Below, piece by piece: positions 18,073 to 26,116 of a stretch of DNA of 64,000 bases. The DNA lies in NCBI GenBank assembly GCA_046153945.1, contig JBJXFF010000220.1, positions 1 to 64,000 on the forward strand, given 5' to 3'. The stretch's first letter is position 1. Each line of letters opens with the position of its first letter. The position numbers were made by a program, and so were the translations under genes. This DNA comes from SXOA01 sp046153945. GTDB taxonomy: Bacteria; Planctomycetota; Planctomycetia; Pirellulales; Pirellulaceae. The notes beneath the pieces were generated by a model that did no database searches, was not told where the DNA came from, and saw only the letters and a program-made list of their open reading frames with translations.

Positions 18073-19095
18073 ATGATCGCAACGATCCTCGGTGTGCTGC
18101 TGCTCATTGCATTCGGCTCGCTTGTCAGCGCAGTGGTCTTGCTCATGAGCCTTCTCATCGTGAGAGTCCCTAAACTGGGATTTCAGCAAATCTACACGTG
18201 CTCCATCGTCTCCGCGATTCTCTGGCTGGTGGCATGCCGTGCAATCTATGGGAGTTATGAACGCGGAGTCTTGCTGAGAACACTCGCTGTTATTGCCGTA
18301 TTCGCTGCCGTGGCGATTCTGCCCCCAATCCTGCTCCGCATTCATTTCCACACCTCTTGGATCAAGTCCGTCGGAGCATCTTTCTTGTGGGTCTTGGGGA
18401 CGGTTGGCATTGGCCTGGTAAGCATTGTCTGTACTGCCGTTGTTACGCAAAGAGCTTACGTCATTCCGACCAATGGTATGGCACCTACCATCAATGGCTC
18501 GCACCGCGTCGGAAGGTGCAAGCATTGCGACGGCCAAGCCATCGTTTCGGCACCGGCAGGTTCTCGAGCGGACGGCAATGTGGAGGGCATCTGCTCAAGC
18601 TGCTGGAGATTTGGACCAGCAGAAGATATCTCTCCGACGGTTGTTTCGGGAGACCGGATTCTCGCCAGTCCATTCCTGAAGCCCAACCGCTGGGATATCG
18701 TCACTTTTCATCCCCCTGCTGATCCCGAAGTGCTTTACGTCCAGCGTATCGTCGGGTTGCCTGGAGAGTCCGTCTTGATCAAGAACGGGCAGATTTGCAT
18801 CAACGGAACCGCGCAAAACGTGCCGCCGGAATTGGAACACCTTACTTTCGCCGGCAGAGAAGAGTTGTCCTCCGTGACCGGTTCAGATTATGGACTCAAA
18901 TTCGGAGTCGGCGATGAGCCGTGCCAACTGCAGGCCGACGAATGTTTTGTCTTGGGTGACAACACCTTTCGTTCCAGTGATTCCCGATTCTTTGGTCCCG
19001 TAAAAATGGATCAGGTCACCGGCGTCGTTACGACCCGATACTGGCCTCCAAGTCGTCTGAAAGTCCTACGCGATAGCGGCCAGCCCCTGCGCTAA
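18073..19095 (+). CDS. Signal peptidase I-like (S26) membrane protein lacking Ser/Lys catalytic dyad
   Basis: Four hydrophobic helices (about 1-25, 35-60, 70-92, 97-125) precede an S26 domain of 340 aa total. Box B reads IPTNGMAPTIN, where the catalytic Ser of the usual S-M-x-P-T is Gly135. Box D reads YVQRIVGLPGES, where the general-base Lys is Gln224. Box E, LGDNTFRSSDSRFFGPV, is intact. Two CxxC pairs (CKHC and CSSC, about residues 150-177) form a zinc-ribbon-like insert after box B. Active type I signal peptidases need Ser and Lys, so this copy is predicted not to cleave preproteins by the known mechanism. It may be a regulator, a binding protein or a decayed paralogue. Its last 30 bases overlap the convergent PLP-enzyme gene. 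Confidence 0.85.
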   Translation: MIATILGVLLLIAFGSLVSAVVLLMSLLIVRVPKLGFQQIYTCSIVSAILWLVACRAIYGSYERGVLLRTLAVIAVFAAVAILPPILLRIHFHTSWIKSVGASFLWVLGTVGIGLVSIVCTAVVTQRAYVIPTNGMAPTINGSHRVGRCKHCDGQAIVSAPAGSRADGNVEGICSSCWRFGPAEDISPTVVSGDRILASPFLKPNRWDIVTFHPPADPEVLYVQRIVGLPGESVLIKNGQICINGTAQNVPPELEHLTFAGREELSSVTGSDYGLKFGVGDEPCQLQADECFVLGDNTFRSSDSRFFGPVKMDQVTGVVTTRYWPPSRLKVLRDSGQPLR

Positions 19096-20244
19096 CGCCT
19101 GCTGAATGAACGTCGCCGACTCCGTCCCGACCGACAGCCGAATGGTGCCGCCGGTGATGCCGAGGGCCGCTCGCTGCTCTAGGGTCATTCCGCGGTGACT
19201 GGTGGTTTCGGGATGGCTAAGGGTCGTGGAGAGTTCGCCGAGCGAGGGACAAAACGGAATATCCTTCGCACCCCGGATAAAGGCATCCGCTGCCGGTCGG
19301 CCGCCGCGGAGCGTGAAGCTGACCATGGTGCCGTAGAGGCCGGGGGAGAATTGTTTGGTGGCTAGGCCGTGATCGGGATGGTCCTTCAGGCCGGGGTAGA
19401 AGACCTCCGAAACGCTTTTGGGGCTCGTTTTGAGAAACTCGGCAGCTACCAGGGCGTGATGCGAGCCCCGTTCAATTCGCATGTGCGCCGTGCAAATGCC
19501 GCGAGAAGCCAGCCAGCAGTCAAACGGGCCGCTGGTGAAGCCCCAGGCGGAGATGACCGGGCCGATGCGCCCCCATAGTTCTTCCTTGCCGCAAATCAGG
19601 CCGAGGATTACGTCGCTATGTCCGTTCAGCGTCTTAGTCAGGCTCTCCATCACCAGATCGGCTCCCAGATCAAGTGGGCGGCAGATGATGGGAGAGGCGA
19701 ACGTGTTATCGACGAGCAACTTCGCGCCGCCAGCGTGAGCGATTTCCGCCAGAGCCGCGATATCGGCAACTTGCAGCAGCGGATTAGCAATCGTTTCGGC
19801 CACCAGCAGCTTGGTGTTCGGCTTCAGGGCTGCCTTGGTCGCCATCAAGTCGCAGGTGTCGACGATGCTGACTTGAATCCCCAGCCTCGCCCCTTCGTCC
19901 CGAAACAGCACCTGCGTCTTTCCATAGAGTTTGCTGCCGAGGATGACATGGTCCCCCGATTTCAGAAGTGCCAGCAGCGGCACTGAGAGCGCCGCCATTC
20001 CCGTCGACGTGATCGCCGCCCGCTCCGCCCCATGCAATTCGCGGCACTTCGCCGCCAGCAGGTCGGCATTGGGATGGCCTTCCCGCTGATAGACATAGCC
20101 TGGGACCTTCCCAGCCAACATCTCATCCGCCTGCTGCGGACTCTCGCACTCCCAAACCGAAGCGGGGTAAATCGGCGGGGCATGCGGCGTCGTTGCCATC
20201 GGCGGCAGCGACTGCGGGCGGGGGCAAATGTCGTCGGGAGACAT
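19066..20244 (-). CDS. Trans-sulfuration family PLP enzyme (cystathionine gamma-synthase/lyase-like)
   Basis: The 392-aa protein has the Cys/Met-metabolism PLP fold: VPGYVYQREGHPNADLLAAK near the N-terminus, ITSTGMAAL, LVAETIANP, LLVDNTFASP and the Schiff-base lysine Lys204 in MESLTKTLNGHSDV. IRLSVGTES at the C-terminus is also typical. The family catalyses beta/gamma elimination or replacement at homoserine esters, cystathionine or methionine in the cytoplasm. Sequence alone does not separate cystathionine gamma-synthase from methionine gamma-lyase or O-acetylhomoserine sulfhydrylase. It stands alone and converges on the signal-peptidase-like gene with a 30-base 3' overlap, so the two may influence each other by antisense transcription. 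The first 20 residues lack family similarity, so the real start could be Met16. Confidence 0.9.
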   Translation of the reverse strand: MSPDDICPRPQSLPPMATTPHAPPIYPASVWECESPQQADEMLAGKVPGYVYQREGHPNADLLAAKCRELHGAERAAITSTGMAALSVPLLALLKSGDHVILGSKLYGKTQVLFRDEGARLGIQVSIVDTCDLMATKAALKPNTKLLVAETIANPLLQVADIAALAEIAHAGGAKLLVDNTFASPIICRPLDLGADLVMESLTKTLNGHSDVILGLICGKEELWGRIGPVISAWGFTSGPFDCWLASRGICTAHMRIERGSHHALVAAEFLKTSPKSVSEVFYPGLKDHPDHGLATKQFSPGLYGTMVSFTLRGGRPAADAFIRGAKDIPFCPSLGELSTTLSHPETTSHRGMTLEQRAALGITGGTIRLSVGTESATFIQQALAQGLAAIA

Positions 20245-20346
20245 GGGAATTCCAATTGCAAATTGCGGATTTCAGATTGCAGAACCGAGTATAACCGTTC
20301 GTCGCTATGGCGTTCTTCGAGTATGCTTAAGGGGAGCAAAGAATGG

Positions 20347-20493
20347 CTCACACAGAGGCACGAAGGCACAGAGCGGAGAAGAACGGAGTCGGCAAAATGA
20401 TAAGAAATCTGAATCCCATGATTTTGCCTTCCATCATTTTGCCAAATCTCGTCTTCCGCTCTCCTCCTCTGTGCCTCCGTGCCTCTGTGTGAG
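20347..20493. repeat. 147-base hairpin with 8-bp periodic arms
   Basis: The left arm (20347-20376) contains CACAGAGG, CACGAAGG and CACAGAGC in tandem with an exact 8-base period. The right arm (about 20462-20493) is its near-complement. An inner pair, GGCAAAATGAT and ATCATTTTGCC, adds a second stem. It lies just upstream of the WD40 gene, whose longest reading frame would start inside it, so the start at 20521 is preferred. Nearby, 20245-20346 holds nothing recognisable. Confidence 0.8.
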
Positions 20494-20520
20494 ATTCCTG
20501 GATTTCAACTTAAGCCGCTG

Positions 20521-21597
20521 ATGTCCCGCCAAGTCCTCCTATTTCTGACCGCCCTTTTGGCCATCAGCCACTCCCTGGCCTCCGCCGCTCCCTTCGTCCC
20601 CAAGCGCGACCCCCAATGCGTCGCCGTTTCCCCCAGCGGCACCATCGTCGCCACGGCTTGCTCCGGCATGTCCGACGACACATTTCCTCCCCGCCCGCAT
20701 CCCGATGTCCGCAAATGCGGCGTCGTTGCCGTCTGGGATGTCGAAAGCGGCAAACGTCTTTGGCGGACGGAGACTTTTGGCGACATTACCAAGCTCGCGT
20801 TTTCCGTCGACGGCTCGCTGCTGGCTGCATCGAGAATCTACGTCACCAGTGACGGCATCACCCTCAACGAAGTTCGCCTCTGGGACGTCACCAGCGGCAA
20901 GACAGTGAAAGTACTCGACCGCTGCCAGGCCTTTGATTTCTCCCCCGACGGCCGTGCCCTCGCCGTCCTCAGCCGCACGCGGTGCGTGGTTTACGCCATC
21001 GGCGACTGGACGAAAGAGACCCAGGTCAAGCCTCTCGGCGGCAGTCTGGCAGTCGCGTTCGCGGGGGATGCCAATCTCCTCTGCGGCATCGTCAAGACCG
21101 AGGGGCAATACGCCATTCGCCTCTGCGACATCGCCAAGGGAACCGTCACCAGCGAATCCCGCCGGCTCGACGACCCGTTCTACGCCCTCGCCCCCTCAGC
21201 CGACGGCACCACGCTCGCCAGCGGCCACGACGGCGGCAATGTCGTCCTCTGGAATCTCCCCTCGCTCGAAGTCCGCACCCGGATGCAAACCGGCGTCAAA
21301 GGGCATGTCCTCCCCCTCCTCTCACCCGACGGCCGCTACCTCGCCGGCGGCTGCCAGGACAACGGCGACGTCATCATCTGGGACGCCCGCACCGCCCAGG
21401 AACTGCACCGCTACACGTTCGAAAAAGGAGCCCTCCGGACCTACTATCCCCGCGGCGACAAAGACCTCGTCCGCCCCGAAAGAAACCCCACCCGCTTCGC
21501 CTTCCTCCCCGACAGCAACTCGATCATGGCCGGCTGCTACGGCGGCATTATTCGCTCGGTGGAAAGCGGGCAGGAACTGAAGCGGTTTGGCGATTGA
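20521..21597 (+). CDS. Exported WD40-repeat protein
   Basis: The 358-aa protein begins at an ATG followed by a signal peptide (VLLFLTALLAISHSLASAA). It then carries WD40-type blades: VAVSPSGTIVATACSG, VVAVWDVESGKRLWRT, LAFSVDGSLLAASR, VRLWDVTSGKTVKVL, FDFSPDGRALAVLS, LAPSADGTTLASGHDGGNVV and VIIWDARTAQELHRY. Length and spacing fit one six- or seven-bladed propeller. Such proteins act as binding scaffolds; no enzyme motif is present and the partner is unknown. The longer frame (from 20479) would begin within the upstream hairpin and put the signal peptide 14 residues in. A 34-codon copy of its 3' end survives 500 bases downstream. A REP-like palindrome begins 4 bases after the stop. Confidence 0.85.
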   Translation: MSRQVLLFLTALLAISHSLASAAPFVPKRDPQCVAVSPSGTIVATACSGMSDDTFPPRPHPDVRKCGVVAVWDVESGKRLWRTETFGDITKLAFSVDGSLLAASRIYVTSDGITLNEVRLWDVTSGKTVKVLDRCQAFDFSPDGRALAVLSRTRCVVYAIGDWTKETQVKPLGGSLAVAFAGDANLLCGIVKTEGQYAIRLCDIAKGTVTSESRRLDDPFYALAPSADGTTLASGHDGGNVVLWNLPSLEVRTRMQTGVKGHVLPLLSPDGRYLAGGCQDNGDVIIWDARTAQELHRYTFEKGALRTYYPRGDKDLVRPERNPTRFAFLPDSNSIMAGCYGGIIRSVESGQELKRFGD

Positions 21598-21600
21598 TCT

Positions 21601-21624
21601 GTGGGGTAGGCTTCCAGCCTGCCC
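21601..21624. repeat. REP-like palindrome, copy 1
   Basis: The 24 bases here are the exact reverse complement of 41721-41744. The core is an imperfect palindrome (AGGCT and AGCCT around a 3-base loop). It lies at the 3' end of the WD40 gene. The other copy overlaps the 3' end of the DHDPS-like gene. Confidence 0.75.
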
Positions 21625-22097
21625 AAGAACGAGAACTTCAACTCACTCACCCACATTCGCACTCGTCGCCACTATCAGGGGGTGTTCAGATTTCGGACCT
21701 TTCGCATCACATTTTAGATGTGTTGTCAAACTTAAGAGTGTGATTTTCACAACTTATTATCTAGTAGTCACTTCCGATTTTTCTCTCCCCCGAGTTTCGC
21801 AACACCCCCCCAACTCTCCATCTGCCGCGCTCCCGAGTGCGAATCCGCTCGATTGGGGAGGGCCAGCTCAGTTTCCAGAGACTGCTCCTCGCTACTTGAA
21901 CCTGGCAACCCGATTGTCAAAGAACAAATTGTTGCAGCCCCGCCCGCCCGAACCATGTCGCGTGGCGGAGATCGTGCCTGCAACTTGGCAATGATATCTC
22001 GTGTCCTGTTACTGGTCAATAGTTCACAACCACAATTTGCGGGAGAATCAGGTCTCCTTCCCTACCAGGGATTGTGGTTGGCACAAAGCTACCCTAT
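21625..22097. other. Intergenic region, no intact gene seen
   Basis: This stretch of about 470 bases separates the WD40 gene from the remnant of its own 3' end. Several 80-130-codon frames overlap each other here on both strands. None has recognisable motifs or a good ribosome-binding site, so I call none of them. It may be debris of the rearrangement that copied the WD40 tail. Confidence 0.4.
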
Positions 22098-22199
22098 CGA
22101 TTCGCCTTCCTCCCCGACAGCAACTCGATCATGGCCTGCTACGGCGGTCCTATCCGTTCGGTGGAAAGCGGGCAAGAACTGAAGCGGTTTGGGGATTGA
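22098..22199 (+). pseudogene. Remnant copy of the WD40 gene 3' end
   Basis: In frame this reads RFAFLPDSNSIMACYGG, then PIRSVESGQELKRFGD and a stop. It matches the last 34 residues of the WD40 protein (nucleotides 21496-21597) except for one missing Gly and an Ile-to-Pro change. There is no start codon or upstream homology, so it is a duplicated gene tail and not a gene. Confidence 0.85.
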
Positions 22200-22247
22200 G
22201 GGCAGTCCCCCGAAGATCGAAGGATGACGATGGCGTAACGGCCGTCA

Positions 22248-22598
22248 TCACTTCTGGATGGTGCAACTCCACCCATCATAGTCGAGATCGTAAAGCTTCG
22301 ATAAGCAAACCATAAATGCTGAAAGGGCCATGACCACGTTCTCTGTCGTCGGGGAGTGGATAGTGATCAACAACTGCCAAGAATCAACCCCACGATGCTC
22401 AACTCGCTCAACAGACGGCCTCCCATATCGGTAGTCAGCGACAAAACTCGCTACCAGTCTGGCCTTCTCCTCGTCCTTAGCGTAAAGAACGAATTCAATA
22501 TCGCGGGGAATCTCGGCACGGTCTCCGATCTCCTGATTCTTGACCAATAGTTGGCTGTCTTCCACAGCCGTATCCATAAGAAGTTGAACAACGCTCAT
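22248..22598 (-). CDS. RraB family (ribonuclease E regulator-like) protein
   Basis: The 116-aa protein has IPRDIEFVLYAKDEEKARLV (about 31-50), a WQLLITI strand (about 74-80) and the C-terminal YDLDYDGWSCTI. The YDGW ending after a long helix is the signature of the RraB/DUF695 type of small alpha/beta proteins. RraB of gamma-proteobacteria binds RNase E and lowers its activity. Whether this planctomycete version does so is unknown, and RNase E is not encoded here. It starts with ATG at 22598 and lies in the rearranged segment, about 75 bases downstream of the first histidine kinase in the same direction. It ends about 50 bases from the WD40 remnant on the other strand. Confidence 0.7.
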   Translation of the reverse strand: MSVVQLLMDTAVEDSQLLVKNQEIGDRAEIPRDIEFVLYAKDEEKARLVASFVADYRYGRPSVERVEHRGVDSWQLLITIHSPTTENVVMALSAFMVCLSKLYDLDYDGWSCTIQK

Positions 22599-22645
22599 AA
22601 GCTGGACACACCTAACAATTAACCATGCTGGGAGGGGAACTCCAA

Positions 22646-23927
22646 CGGGACAGGTCCAGCTGCGGCCTCGCTCAACTCTTGCTTCCAGCCATTTTCGGCA
22701 GCGAGAATCGGAATGTCGAGCCGATGCCTTCCTGGCTTTCGACGGCTACCTTCCCGCCGTGAGCCTCCGTAAACGTCTTCACAATGGCCAGTCCCAGGCC
22801 GGCTCCACCCGTGCTCTCCGGATCGGTTTCTCCCTTGTCGAAGACCTTTTCCAGCAGATCCGGGGGAATTCCGGTGCCGTTATCGCTGACCGAGCACTCC
22901 ACCTCACCTTCCGTCTCTAGTTCTCGAGCTGAGATGATGACTTCCCCACGGGGAGTGTATTTGATGGCATTAGCGATCAAATTCTGAAAAATCCGCCTCA
23001 GCAAGTCCGCATCCGCATAAACGACCAGATCCTCGGGGACGTTGTTGACAAGCTGCGTGCTGGAGGTCCCCGCCACGGGATGAAGATCGTGAATCAGCGC
23101 CTCGACGAGCGGCCATAAATCAAACTCCCGCCGTTGCAATTTGACGCCAACTTCCGTTTGCAGATTGGTGTTTTCCTCCATGATCTTCCGGACCAACGCC
23201 TCCAGATGCTGCACATTCCGGTGCAAGGCCTTCATCATCCGGGGAGCTTCCGAGCTATTGGCCTGCATCGGAAGTATCATTTCCAGGACTCGTGCCGTCA
23301 GCGAGATCGCATTGAGGGGGGTGCGTAGATCGTGAGCCACAAACGCCAGATACTCGTCGCGCCGCCGCTGCACCTCCAGGGCCTGGTGAATGGCATACGT
23401 CTTTACCGCCAATCCAATCGCCTCGTCCAATACCCGGTTGATAATGTGGAAAGGTCTCCCTTGCAGGTTCAATTTGTTCTGATCCGCCAGATCATGCAGG
23501 CAACCTCGCAAGATGTTGTACTCCGCCACGACTTCTGCAATATCAAATCCATCATGGACACGCTGCAAGCCATGGGCCGGTGGGCTGTCCTTCTTGTGAG
23601 CTTCGGGAATCGTTTCCTCCGAGTGCGCATGGAGCGCGGCTGCCAGATCCGACAGCAAGTCGGGAATGTGATCGTTGAGCGTCGGCACGTCCAGATGCCG
23701 CGCGGAGGAAAGTTGCCTTACCTGCACCCGCCACCGGGTAAGCAAAGCGTCAGAATCGCGATTAATGAGTGCCGCCAGTTGGTGCAAGACTTCGATAACA
23801 TTCTCCTCGCCAGCACAACGTTGGGTTTGGCGAAGCTTCGGTTATAGAAATGGTCCCGAGTGCATTCGCTGGAAGCCAAACTATCGAATGTAGCGGCATC
23901 GTCTGTGAGCGTCAAATGAATCGCAAG
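22646..23927. repeat. 1.28-kb duplication, copy A (histidine kinase block)
   Basis: The block includes a complete histidine kinase, about 26 bases downstream of it and about 140 bases upstream of its start. It matches 26117-27399 in the same orientation. Outside these limits the flanks are unrelated. Confidence 0.85.
22672..23787 (-). CDS. Cytoplasmic sensor histidine kinase (duplicate A)
   Basis: The 371-aa protein has an all-helical N-terminal half (1-140) resembling RsbRD-type sensor domains: TRWRVQVRQL, HDGFDIAEVVAEYNILR and INRVLDEAIG. A HisKA domain has the phospho-acceptor His152 in FVAHDLRTPLNAI. The HATPase domain shows N-box NLIANAIKYTPRG, SDNGTGIPPDLLEKVF, and GGAGLGLAIV. There is no membrane segment, so it senses a cytoplasmic signal. 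No response regulator is encoded beside it. The predicted start is TTG at 23787: an in-frame TAA lies upstream and no ATG is available near the N-terminus. GAGGAG sits 15 bases upstream, rather far. The duplicate B start has the same context. The two proteins differ at about 25 residues. Confidence 0.9.
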   Translation of the reverse strand: MHQLAALINRDSDALLTRWRVQVRQLSSARHLDVPTLNDHIPDLLSDLAAALHAHSEETIPEAHKKDSPPAHGLQRVHDGFDIAEVVAEYNILRGCLHDLADQNKLNLQGRPFHIINRVLDEAIGLAVKTYAIHQALEVQRRRDEYLAFVAHDLRTPLNAISLTARVLEMILPMQANSSEAPRMMKALHRNVQHLEALVRKIMEENTNLQTEVGVKLQRREFDLWPLVEALIHDLHPVAGTSSTQLVNNVPEDLVVYADADLLRRIFQNLIANAIKYTPRGEVIISARELETEGEVECSVSDNGTGIPPDLLEKVFDKGETDPESTGGAGLGLAIVKTFTEAHGGKVAVESQEGIGSTFRFSLPKMAGSKS

Positions 23928-24140
23928 CTCTGGAATCGCGTTGTCTCGCAACCATACTCCCGACTGTGCTTCAAGCTCTTTGGCTTTATTCCTGTCGGCC
24001 ATTCCTTCGCCCCTGCGATGCATGGAGAAGTAAATGTTGGATCGGGTGTCATAGGCAGCAGCGAAGCTCGGGTCCGCCTTGATGGCCGCGGTGAGATACC
24101 GAAGGGCGGCGCTCATTCGCGGTTTTGTGTGGTGTCGCAC
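23928..24140 (-). pseudogene. TPR-protein fragment
   Basis: From 24140 the frame encodes SAALRYLTAAIKADPSFAAA, then YDTRSNIYFSMHRRGEGMADR and NKAKELE. That is one recognisable tetratricopeptide unit. The similarity stops at about residue 70, exactly where the duplicated kinase block begins (23927). This looks like a TPR gene cut by the duplication. A short real gene reading on into the block cannot be excluded. Confidence 0.5.
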
Positions 24141-24149
24141 GTCGGGGTT

Positions 24150-25721
24150 TCAGGATGTCGGACCCGACACGGCCTTCCGACGAGCGATTTCCTTCCGCGC
24201 GGCCTCGCGATACGCAGCGTAGGAAATCGTGTGGTCGTATTCCTCGTGCGTGACCTCAGGATGCCCGCCTCTCTCATTCTCATCCCGATGGGAGGCCGGG
24301 TAATCCACCACGGTGTGGAACACCTTCCTGTCCTCCAGTTGTGTCATTTCCTGCAACACGTACAAGTTGATCAGGTCAAGTCGCCCGAGTGTCGCGAGCG
24401 AGTCCCACGTCGCGAATTGCTCGTTCGATCCCGTGGATAGACTAACCGCGCTCATGCAGTCCGCCATCATTTCGGCAGCGGCGGTGTGATCGACGCGGAG
24501 GAGGTATTGGATCAGTTCGGGTGAGGAGAAGCGTGGTTGATCCTTCCGGACTTGGCGGATGAGGTCGGCGGCACGCGGGTCATCCCGTTTGGCGACGGCC
24601 TCGGCGATCCAGACGCGAACAGAGGAATCTCGGACTTTTGGGAACGCCGCAACCAATTGGTTCGCAACGCCTGAATCCTCGAACTTTGCGAGAGCTTCGA
24701 GGGCGAACCCGACATCCGGATAGCCGCCCTCCAACATGGCCGCGAGGACCTCAATCGCCCGGGGGTCCTTGATCTCGACAAGGGCCACCCTGACCTTCTT
24801 CCTCAGGTCGGGGTGAACGTCTGGATTCTTAGCGAGTTCCACCAACGGCCCAACGGCCGGTTTCCCGATGTACTTCAAGGCGACGAGTAAGCCGTCTTCC
24901 AGAAACGGCGCGGTAGTGCCGGACTTCGGCGTGAGCATCGAGGCGAGTAGCGGAATGTAGTCGGGCTGCCGGATCCGCCCCACGGCACGGAGCATGGCGT
25001 ATCGCACGTCTGAGCTGGCTCGGCCTTCCTGGGCCGCGAACAGCTTGAGAGCCCGCTCCGTGTCGAGTTCGACGATGAGTTGCAGAAAGCTCTCGCGTTT
25101 CTCGCTAACAGGGGTGTACCACGCCTGATTGAAGAGAAGGTCGGCGATCTTCCAGTCCCTGATGATCGCCAGGAACTTCAGGATCTCGGCATCAACCTCA
25201 GGTTGGTAATCCTTCAGCAGGGGCTTGAGCAGGTCGAGGTTCTTGATCTCCCCGCGTTCCCAAAGTTTCGTGAGCGCAGCGAGGGCGGCCTGCCGCACGG
25301 GCTTCCGGCTGTCCCCCATCATGTCGATGAACGAACCCACACTGCGCTCGCCGCCGTGTTCAGCCAACCATTCCGTGAAGGCCACGGCGCGGTCGGGGTT
25401 GGAGGACTCCATCTCCTTGTATCGCTTGGGCGTCCGAATCGCCTTCACCGCCTTGCTCACAGGCAAGGCGAGGCAGGCCAGGGCGAGGAAGTACAGGAGC
25501 AAGGCAACGAACAGCGGACTGGAAAGGCCAATCAGGAGCAAGACGAGCGCGACGACGACGGCCCCCCCACCCGCCACGAGGAGATCCCCCACCCGGGTGT
25601 AGTCGCACTTCGGGCACATCCAATCGGAGCGTTTTCGCTCTTGCCAGCAGCCGGCGCAAAGCAGCCCCTGGTCGATCTTGCGTTGGATTTCCGCCGTTGC
25701 CTCACCCGCCCTAAGGCCCAT
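24150..25721 (-). CDS. Zinc-ribbon, membrane-anchored HEAT-repeat protein
   Basis: I chose the ATG at 25721 because GGAGGT lies 7 bases upstream; the longer frame to 25919 adds unrelated residues. The 523-aa product has a zinc ribbon near the N-terminus (CAGC and CPKC about 12 residues apart), two adjacent membrane helices (about 45-90) and then a long series of HEAT-type helical repeats (about 110-460). Examples are SRKPVRQAALAALTKLWERG, DVRYAMLRAVGRIRQPDYIP and DPRAIEVLAAMLEG. HEAT solenoids bind proteins; the ribbon and helices suggest a membrane-bound adaptor with a cytoplasmic solenoid. No catalytic motif is seen and the partner is unknown. It lies between the two duplicated kinase blocks and reads in the same direction as both. 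Confidence 0.8.
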   Translation of the reverse strand: MGLRAGEATAEIQRKIDQGLLCAGCWQERKRSDWMCPKCDYTRVGDLLVAGGGAVVVALVLLLIGLSSPLFVALLLYFLALACLALPVSKAVKAIRTPKRYKEMESSNPDRAVAFTEWLAEHGGERSVGSFIDMMGDSRKPVRQAALAALTKLWERGEIKNLDLLKPLLKDYQPEVDAEILKFLAIIRDWKIADLLFNQAWYTPVSEKRESFLQLIVELDTERALKLFAAQEGRASSDVRYAMLRAVGRIRQPDYIPLLASMLTPKSGTTAPFLEDGLLVALKYIGKPAVGPLVELAKNPDVHPDLRKKVRVALVEIKDPRAIEVLAAMLEGGYPDVGFALEALAKFEDSGVANQLVAAFPKVRDSSVRVWIAEAVAKRDDPRAADLIRQVRKDQPRFSSPELIQYLLRVDHTAAAEMMADCMSAVSLSTGSNEQFATWDSLATLGRLDLINLYVLQEMTQLEDRKVFHTVVDYPASHRDENERGGHPEVTHEEYDHTISYAAYREAARKEIARRKAVSGPTS

Positions 25722-25961
25722 CGTGCCGACCTCCGCCGAACCATTGTTTATACAGAACCCGTCCGTATAGTACCCGTTGCCAATTCGCTCGTCAAAACAA
25801 ACTCGTGCGGGGGTTTGGCTCTCGGAACGACTCTTATGCACACTACGAAGCACGTTATTTAGCCCAATCGGCTTCTGCGCGCAACAAACCCTTCGTCCGT
25901 CTAACGCGCTATTTGCCATGCTAACGCAGACAGTAGAGGCGCCAGTGGTCCCTTTGGCAAG
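25722..25961. other. Intergenic region
   Basis: It presumably holds the promoter of the HEAT-repeat gene (TGTATAAAC on the minus strand near 25745), without a clear -35. No gene is visible. Confidence 0.3.
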
Positions 25962-26102
25962 TCAATCCTGCGCCGCCATCTCCGCAATCTTCTCAACCGT
26001 CCGATAGTTGCGCGCCGTCACCGCGACTCCCAGGTGCCTGTCTGCCGTGGCCGCCAGTTTGGAGCGCCTGACTCCCTCGGGTGCATGCAGGAATACACAG
26101 AG
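25962..26102 (-). pseudogene. Remnant of a DUF1697 gene 3' end
   Basis: The minus strand reads FLHAPEGVRRSKLAATADRH, then LGVAVTARNYRTVEKIAEMA and a stop. This matches the last 43 residues of the intact DUF1697 protein at 28093-28632 with about seven changes. No 5' part is present. It sits directly downstream of duplicate B of the histidine kinase. Confidence 0.85.
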
Positions 26103-26116
26103 CCGGGGAAACGCTA

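Noticed and set aside
21768..22019. An 83-codon minus-strand frame in the spacer after the WD40 gene
   Set aside because: No ribosome-binding site, no motif and composition like neighbouring non-coding sequence.
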